Source of the DNA: an uncultured Clostridia bacterium | Lineage (GTDB): Bacteria; Bacillota; Clostridia; Oscillospirales; Ruminococcaceae | Direction of reading: 5' to 3' | Length of the DNA: 8,067 bases | Assembly: GCA_945835425.1 (NCBI GenBank) | Contig: CAMAJC010000071.1 | Coordinates: 1-8,067 of the forward strand | Part shown: one piece after another, positions 5,033 through 8,067 of the stretch | Numbering within the stretch: the first letter of the stretch is position 1 | Layout: every line of letters starts with the position of its first letter | Made by a program: the position numbers and the translations under genes | The notes under the pieces: model-generated | What the model was told of the DNA's origin: nothing | What the model saw: the letters and a program-made list of their open reading frames with translations, nothing else | The model's database searches: none

Positions 5033-5137
5033 TGCAGGAATTCTTGCATTTGCAAGTTGAAAATTGCAAAACACCCTGCTATAATAATTTTTGCAAGAAA
5101 TCCTGCAAAATTTTCCAGGTATGCAAGTAAACTTGCA
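5033..5137. promoter_or_regulatory. Cluster of TGCA-based dyads around the aspA promoter (candidate operators)
   Basis: TGCA occurs eight times in 105 bp. Three 16-bp sites share one layout: TGCAGGAATTCTTGCA (5033-5048), TGCAAGAAATCCTGCA (5092-5107) and TGCAAGTAAACTTGCA (5122-5137), consensus TGCARG-WAWW-CYTGCA. A fourth dyad, TTTGCAA (5049-5055) and TTGCAAA (5064-5070), straddles the -35 box. The sites lie upstream of the -35, across it, at the start site and about 30 bp downstream, as expected for multi-site repression. The binding protein is not identified; the sequence differs from the marR palindrome. Confidence 0.72.
5057..5085 (+). promoter_or_regulatory. Sigma-A promoter of aspA
   Basis: TTGAAA (5057-5062) and a perfect TATAAT (5080-5085) are 17 bp apart, with TGC before the -10 giving an extended -10. 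Transcription should start near 5092, inside the second 16-bp dyad, leaving a leader of about 116 nt. Confidence 0.87.
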
Positions 5138-5156
5138 GGATGAAAAATACATAGGA

Positions 5157-5187
5157 AGGCTCCGGCTAAAAACAGTATGCGGAGTTT
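5157..5187 (+). promoter_or_regulatory. Small hairpin in the aspA leader
   Basis: AGGCTCCG-type bases at 5157-5164 can pair with CGGAGTTT at 5180-5187 (CTCCG/CGGAG core plus G-U pairs) around a 15-nt loop. It ends 5 nt before the aspA ribosome binding site and could affect translation; its stability is modest. Confidence 0.3.
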
Positions 5188-5207
5188 CCATAGAGGAGAT
5201 CATTTTC

Positions 5208-6650
5208 ATGAGCAGACATTACCACGAGGGCACTGACAGCGAAGCATTCCGTTCCGAACACGACTCGATCGGCGAACGCACCGTTCCCCGCGACGCTTAC
5301 TACGGCGTCCAGTCGCTGCGCGCGACCGAGAATTTCCACATCACCGGCCTGACAATGAACCGCGAGATCATCATCAGCATCGCCGAAATCAAAAAGGCAT
5401 CGGCCATCACCAACTATGAGATCGGCCTGCTGGACCGCAAGGTCGCCGACGCGATCACCAAGGCCTGCGACGAGATCATCGACGGCAAACTGCACGAACA
5501 GTTCATTGTCGACCCGATTCAGGGCGGCGCCGGTACCAGCCTGAACATGAACGCCAACGAAGTTATCGCCAACCGCGCTATCGAGATTCTGGGCGGCGAA
5601 AAGGGCGATTACACCCTCGTCAACCCCAATGACCATGTCAACTACGGCCAGTCGACCAACGACGTCTTCCCCTCGGCCGGTAAGCTCGCGGTTCTGAAGC
5701 TCCTCGTCCGCGCCCAGATTCAGCTGGAGCGGCTGTACAAAGCCCTCGTCCGCAAGGCTGACGAGTTCGACGACGTCCTGAAAATGGGCCGTACCCAGAT
5801 GCAGGACGCGGTGCCGATCCGTCTGGGCCAGGAATTCCGCGCCTACAGCGAGGCTATCCGCCGGGATATCGACCGTTTTGAGCGCGCCATGGACGAAATG
5901 CGCTGCCTGAACATGGGCGGCACGGCCATCGGCACCGGCATCAACGCCGATGAACAGTACCTCGGAAGAATCGTCCCCAACCTCTCCCATGTCACCGGCC
6001 TGCGGCTGATTCAGGCGTTCAACCTGATCGACGCGACCCAGAACCTCGATGAGTTCGTCGCCGTTTCCGGCGCCGTCAAGACCTGCGCGGTCAACCTCTC
6101 CAAGATGTCCAACGACCTGCGGCTGATGTCCTCCGGCCCGCGCTGCGGCTTCGGCGAAATCAACCTGCCTCCCCGTCAGAACGGCTCCTCCATCATGCCC
6201 GGCAAGGTCAACCCCGTTATCCCCGAGGTTGTCAACCAGGTCGCCTTCAACATCATCGGCAACGACATGACCATCACCATGGCGTCGGAAGCCGGACAGC
6301 TGGAGCTGAACGCTTTCGAGCCGATCATCTTCCACAACCTGATCGAATCGATCCGCACTCTGACCTATGCGGTCAACACCTTCGTCACCAACTGCGTCGA
6401 GGGCATCACCGCCAACCGCGACCGCTGCCGCCAGATGGTCGAAAACAGCGTCGGCATCATCACCGCGCTTTGTCCTCATGTCGGCTATGAGACCGCCGCG
6501 AATATCGCAAAACGGGCGATCTGCACCGGCGAAAATATCCGCGACCTGATTCTCAAAGAGGGCCTGCTGGATGAAGAAAGCCTGAACAAGATCCTCGATC
6601 CCTATTCGATGACAGAACCCGGCATTTCCGCAAAGGAACTGCTTGCATAA
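5208..6650 (+). CDS. aspA: Aspartate ammonia-lyase (aspartase)
   Basis: AspA reversibly converts L-aspartate to fumarate and ammonia, linking amino acid catabolism to the C4-dicarboxylate pool; it is a cytoplasmic homotetramer. The 480-residue protein has the fumarase/aspartase superfamily motifs: GAGTSLNMNANEV (107-119), NPNDHVNYGQSTND (139-152), GRTQMQDAVP (194-203) and the signature GSSIMPGKVNPV (326-337), with likely catalytic base S327 and substrate-binding K333. DAYYGVQSLRATENF near the start, NPNDHVN rather than the fumarase HPNDHVN, and EVVNQVAFNIIGNDMTITMASEAGQLELN favour aspartase over class II fumarase. The ATG at 5208 follows GAGGAG (5193-5198) at 9 nt; an in-frame ATG at 5091 lies at the transcription start and has no ribosome binding site. 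The N terminus is about 10 residues longer than in E. coli AspA. Codons end strongly in C, which suggests high expression. Confidence 0.94.
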   Translation: MSRHYHEGTDSEAFRSEHDSIGERTVPRDAYYGVQSLRATENFHITGLTMNREIIISIAEIKKASAITNYEIGLLDRKVADAITKACDEIIDGKLHEQFIVDPIQGGAGTSLNMNANEVIANRAIEILGGEKGDYTLVNPNDHVNYGQSTNDVFPSAGKLAVLKLLVRAQIQLERLYKALVRKADEFDDVLKMGRTQMQDAVPIRLGQEFRAYSEAIRRDIDRFERAMDEMRCLNMGGTAIGTGINADEQYLGRIVPNLSHVTGLRLIQAFNLIDATQNLDEFVAVSGAVKTCAVNLSKMSNDLRLMSSGPRCGFGEINLPPRQNGSSIMPGKVNPVIPEVVNQVAFNIIGNDMTITMASEAGQLELNAFEPIIFHNLIESIRTLTYAVNTFVTNCVEGITANRDRCRQMVENSVGIITALCPHVGYETAANIAKRAICTGENIRDLILKEGLLDEESLNKILDPYSMTEPGISAKELLA

Positions 6651-6652
6651 AC

Positions 6653-6692
6653 AAATCCCGGCAGATGTCTTGCACACCTGCCGGGATTTTTG
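6653..6692 (+). terminator. Intrinsic terminator after aspA
   Basis: AAATCCCGGCAG (6653-6664) pairs perfectly with CTGCCGGGATTT (6678-6689), a 12-bp stem with a 13-nt loop, ending in TTTTT. In the other direction the hairpin is followed by ATTTGTTT, so it may also stop transcription from the converging proC-GNAT operon. Confidence 0.92.
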
Positions 6693-6700
6693 CGTTCTGA

Positions 6701-6733
6701 ACCGATTGGCAGAAACGTTCTGTGAAAATCGGT
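6701..6733. repeat. Compact two-step inverted repeat
   Basis: ACCGATT (6701-6707) pairs with AATCGGT (6727-6733), and inside it CAGAA (6710-6714) pairs with TTCTG (6718-6722) across a 3-nt ACG loop. It lies between the aspA terminator and the GC-rich hairpin at 6736-6757. Confidence 0.5.
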
Positions 6734-6735
6734 AG

Positions 6736-6757
6736 GGCGGGCTGCCCTCAGCCCGCC
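6736..6757. repeat. GC-rich REP-like hairpin
   Basis: GGCGGGCTG (6736-6744) and CAGCCCGCC (6749-6757) form a perfect 9-bp stem with a CCCT loop, preceded by TAG. Dispersed GGCGGGC hairpins of this type are familiar in intergenic DNA of Ruminococcaceae-like genomes, so a REP/short dispersed repeat is likely. There is no T run on either side, so it is not a typical terminator. It sits between the convergent aspA and GNAT genes. Confidence 0.6.
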
Positions 6758-6773
6758 GTAAACAATCGCTTAT

Positions 6774-7211
6774 TTACAGCCACTGGTTAAAGGCCGTCTT
6801 GTCCTCGCTGCTGTACCCCGCATGACGATAAAAATTCAGGGTGCTGTCCAGCTTGGAACCGGTCGCGAGGGTCAGCCGGTAACAATTTTCCTTTAATGCA
6901 AGCTCCTTTGCGTAGGCCAGACAGGCGCTTGCGTACCCTTTTCCGCGGTAATCGCCGTGGGTCACGACGTTTTCAACCAGCGCATAGGGCCGCACGCCGC
7001 GGGTCAGGTTCGGCAGAATCACGCAGACGCAGGTCGAAACCAGCTTCCCGTCTTCCTCCGCGACAATGATATGATGGTCGGGGTCGGAGAGGATCTTCTG
7101 CCACACGCCCAGCAGGTGGTCATCAAACGCCGGGATCTCCGTTTCATGCAGGTAGAGATAGAGTTCCAGCAGCTGCGGGAGATCCTGCTCAGTCACTTCG
7201 CGTACAATCAT
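6774..7211 (-). CDS. GNAT family N-acetyltransferase
   Basis: This 145-residue protein has the GNAT fold. The acetyl-CoA pyrophosphate-binding motif A is VVTHGDYRGKGYASACLAYA (82-101), with the R-x-x-G-x-A signature at R89-A94; the preceding ALVENVV strand and the C-terminal LNFYRHAGY (125-133) are also typical. The length is normal for a single-domain GNAT. The substrate, a small molecule or protein amine, cannot be told. The ATG at 7209-7211 follows GGAGG with 7 nt spacing. The gene starts 17 nt after the proC stop codon and is almost certainly cotranscribed with it, but that does not by itself imply a role in proline metabolism. Two cysteines in VSTCVCVILP lie in a core strand region. Confidence 0.92.
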   Translation of the reverse strand: MIVREVTEQDLPQLLELYLYLHETEIPAFDDHLLGVWQKILSDPDHHIIVAEEDGKLVSTCVCVILPNLTRGVRPYALVENVVTHGDYRGKGYASACLAYAKELALKENCYRLTLATGSKLDSTLNFYRHAGYSSEDKTAFNQWL

Positions 7212-7228
7212 GACAAAACCTCCGTCCC

Positions 7229-8035
7229 TTATTTCAGCGCCATCGTTTTATCATATGCCGCTTTGACCGCGTCCATGCCCAGCGCACGGAATCCGCCTTT
7301 TTCCAAAGCATGGACACCGGCAATCGTCGTGCCGCCGGGCGAACAGACCGCGTCTTTGAGCTGGCCGGGATGGGAACCGGACTGGAGCACCAGCTCCGCC
7401 GCACCGGCGACCATCTGCGCTGCTAGCTGGAGCGCCTTTGCCCGCGGCAGGCCGCACTCGACGCCGCCGTCCGAGAGCGCTTCAATAAACATATAGACAA
7501 AGGCTGGGCCGCAGCCGGACACGGCGCTGCCTGCGTCGATCAGGGACTCCGGGAGCTGTTCCAGCTTTCCGGAAGGCGCTATAGCCGACAAAAACTCGTC
7601 CCACTCCGCCTCCGTCACGTCTTTTCCGGTGTAAAGGGTCATGCCTTTACCGATGGAAACGGGTGTGTTGGGCATGATGCGGATGACCGGGTAGTCACCG
7701 CCTGCCATCCGGCAGATGGTTTCCATGGTCAGTCCCGCGGCCATCGTCACGAGAACCACCCGCTCACCCTTCTCTTTCCGGGCAGCAAGGGTCGGCGCAA
7801 TCCCGGAAAGCATATCCGCCATCATCTGCGGCTTGACGCCGAGAAAGAGAAAGTCCGCTTCGGCGGCGCAGCGTTCGTTATCTGCCGCTTCCCCGCCGAT
7901 TTCAGCCGCCAGAGCGACCGCTTTTTCGGGCGTGCGGTTGGCGAGCAGAATACGCCTGTCCCCTTCCGAACGGCTGACTGCCAGTGCGATGGCGCCGCCC
8001 ATGTTTCCGGTGCCGATAAATCCATATGTGGTCAT
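7229..8035 (-). CDS. proC: Pyrroline-5-carboxylate reductase
   Basis: ProC reduces 1-pyrroline-5-carboxylate to L-proline with NAD(P)H, the last step of proline synthesis, in the cytoplasm as an oligomer. The 268-residue protein has the family's usual length. The Rossmann loop is FIGTGNMGGAI (6-16), ANRTPEK (32-38) carries an arginine (R34) suited to NADPH, GVKPQ is at 66-70, MPNTP at 121-125, and the C-terminal dimerisation domain begins with SAVSGCGPAFVYMFIEAL (170-187). The P5CR signature HPGQLKDAVCSPGGTTIAGV is at 222-241. The ATG at 8033-8035 is preceded by GGAGGGG about 5 nt upstream. Only 32 bp upstream are in the window, so its promoter is not seen. The GNAT gene follows 17 nt downstream. 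Confidence 0.96.
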   Translation of the reverse strand: MTTYGFIGTGNMGGAIALAVSRSEGDRRILLANRTPEKAVALAAEIGGEAADNERCAAEADFLFLGVKPQMMADMLSGIAPTLAARKEKGERVVLVTMAAGLTMETICRMAGGDYPVIRIMPNTPVSIGKGMTLYTGKDVTEAEWDEFLSAIAPSGKLEQLPESLIDAGSAVSGCGPAFVYMFIEALSDGGVECGLPRAKALQLAAQMVAGAAELVLQSGSHPGQLKDAVCSPGGTTIAGVHALEKGGFRALGMDAVKAAYDKTMALK

Positions 8036-8067
8036 ATAATCCCCTCCAAGGTTGAATTAGAGTGAAG

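Noticed and set aside
5166..6677. 503-codon open reading frame on the minus strand opposite aspA
   Set aside because: It lies fully antisense to a clear aspartase gene. Its composition (rich in V, D, G, A) is the mirror of C-ending codons, and it shows no recognisable family motif. It is a codon-bias artefact.

Overview
The window looks like a chromosomal housekeeping segment from a moderately GC-rich Gram-positive anaerobe, most likely a member of the class Clostridia near Oscillospiraceae/Ruminococcaceae. The evidence is the combination of a YerC/TrpR-like regulator, Hsp33, a UPF0291 (DUF896) small protein and a MarR/flavodoxin pair, with strong AGGAGG-type ribosome binding sites and AT-rich intergenic regions. 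The taxon is an inference from gene content, not a search result. I saw no phage, transposase, CRISPR array, tRNA or rRNA.

Layout. (1) Positions 1-1906, minus strand: a yerC-like regulator, then a class I SAM-dependent methyltransferase, then hslO (Hsp33, cut by the left edge). A good sigma-A promoter at 2088-2116 drives this group through a leader of about 174 nt with unusually strong predicted RNA structure. (2) Positions 2108-2311: a divergent control region with nested inverted repeats and a separate 9-bp inverted repeat over the promoter of the next operon. (3) Positions 2410-3826, plus strand: YaiI/UPF0178 protein, DUF896 small protein and a HAD phosphatase, ended by a strong intrinsic terminator at 3831-3870. 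(4) Positions 3882-4974, plus strand: a MarR regulator and an overlapping flavodoxin-domain gene, with a near-consensus promoter and a perfect 14-bp palindrome at the transcription start. (5) Positions 5033-6692, plus strand: aspA (aspartate ammonia-lyase), with its own promoter embedded in a cluster of four dyads built on TGCA half-sites, and a strong terminator. (6) Positions 6701-6757: two adjacent hairpins, one GC-rich and REP-like. (7) Positions 6774-8035, minus strand: proC (pyrroline-5-carboxylate reductase) followed by a GNAT acetyltransferase.

The proteins are mostly familiar families. The interest lies in the control DNA: the aspA operator cluster (three copies of a 16-bp near-palindrome TGCARG-N4-CYTGCA plus a fourth dyad over the -35 box), the structured leader of the yerC operon, and the nested repeats between the two divergent operons. 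AspA (aspartate to fumarate plus ammonia) and ProC (last step of proline synthesis) are the only clear metabolic enzymes. The rest are stress, redox or uncharacterised functions. I found no convincing new multi-gene system.
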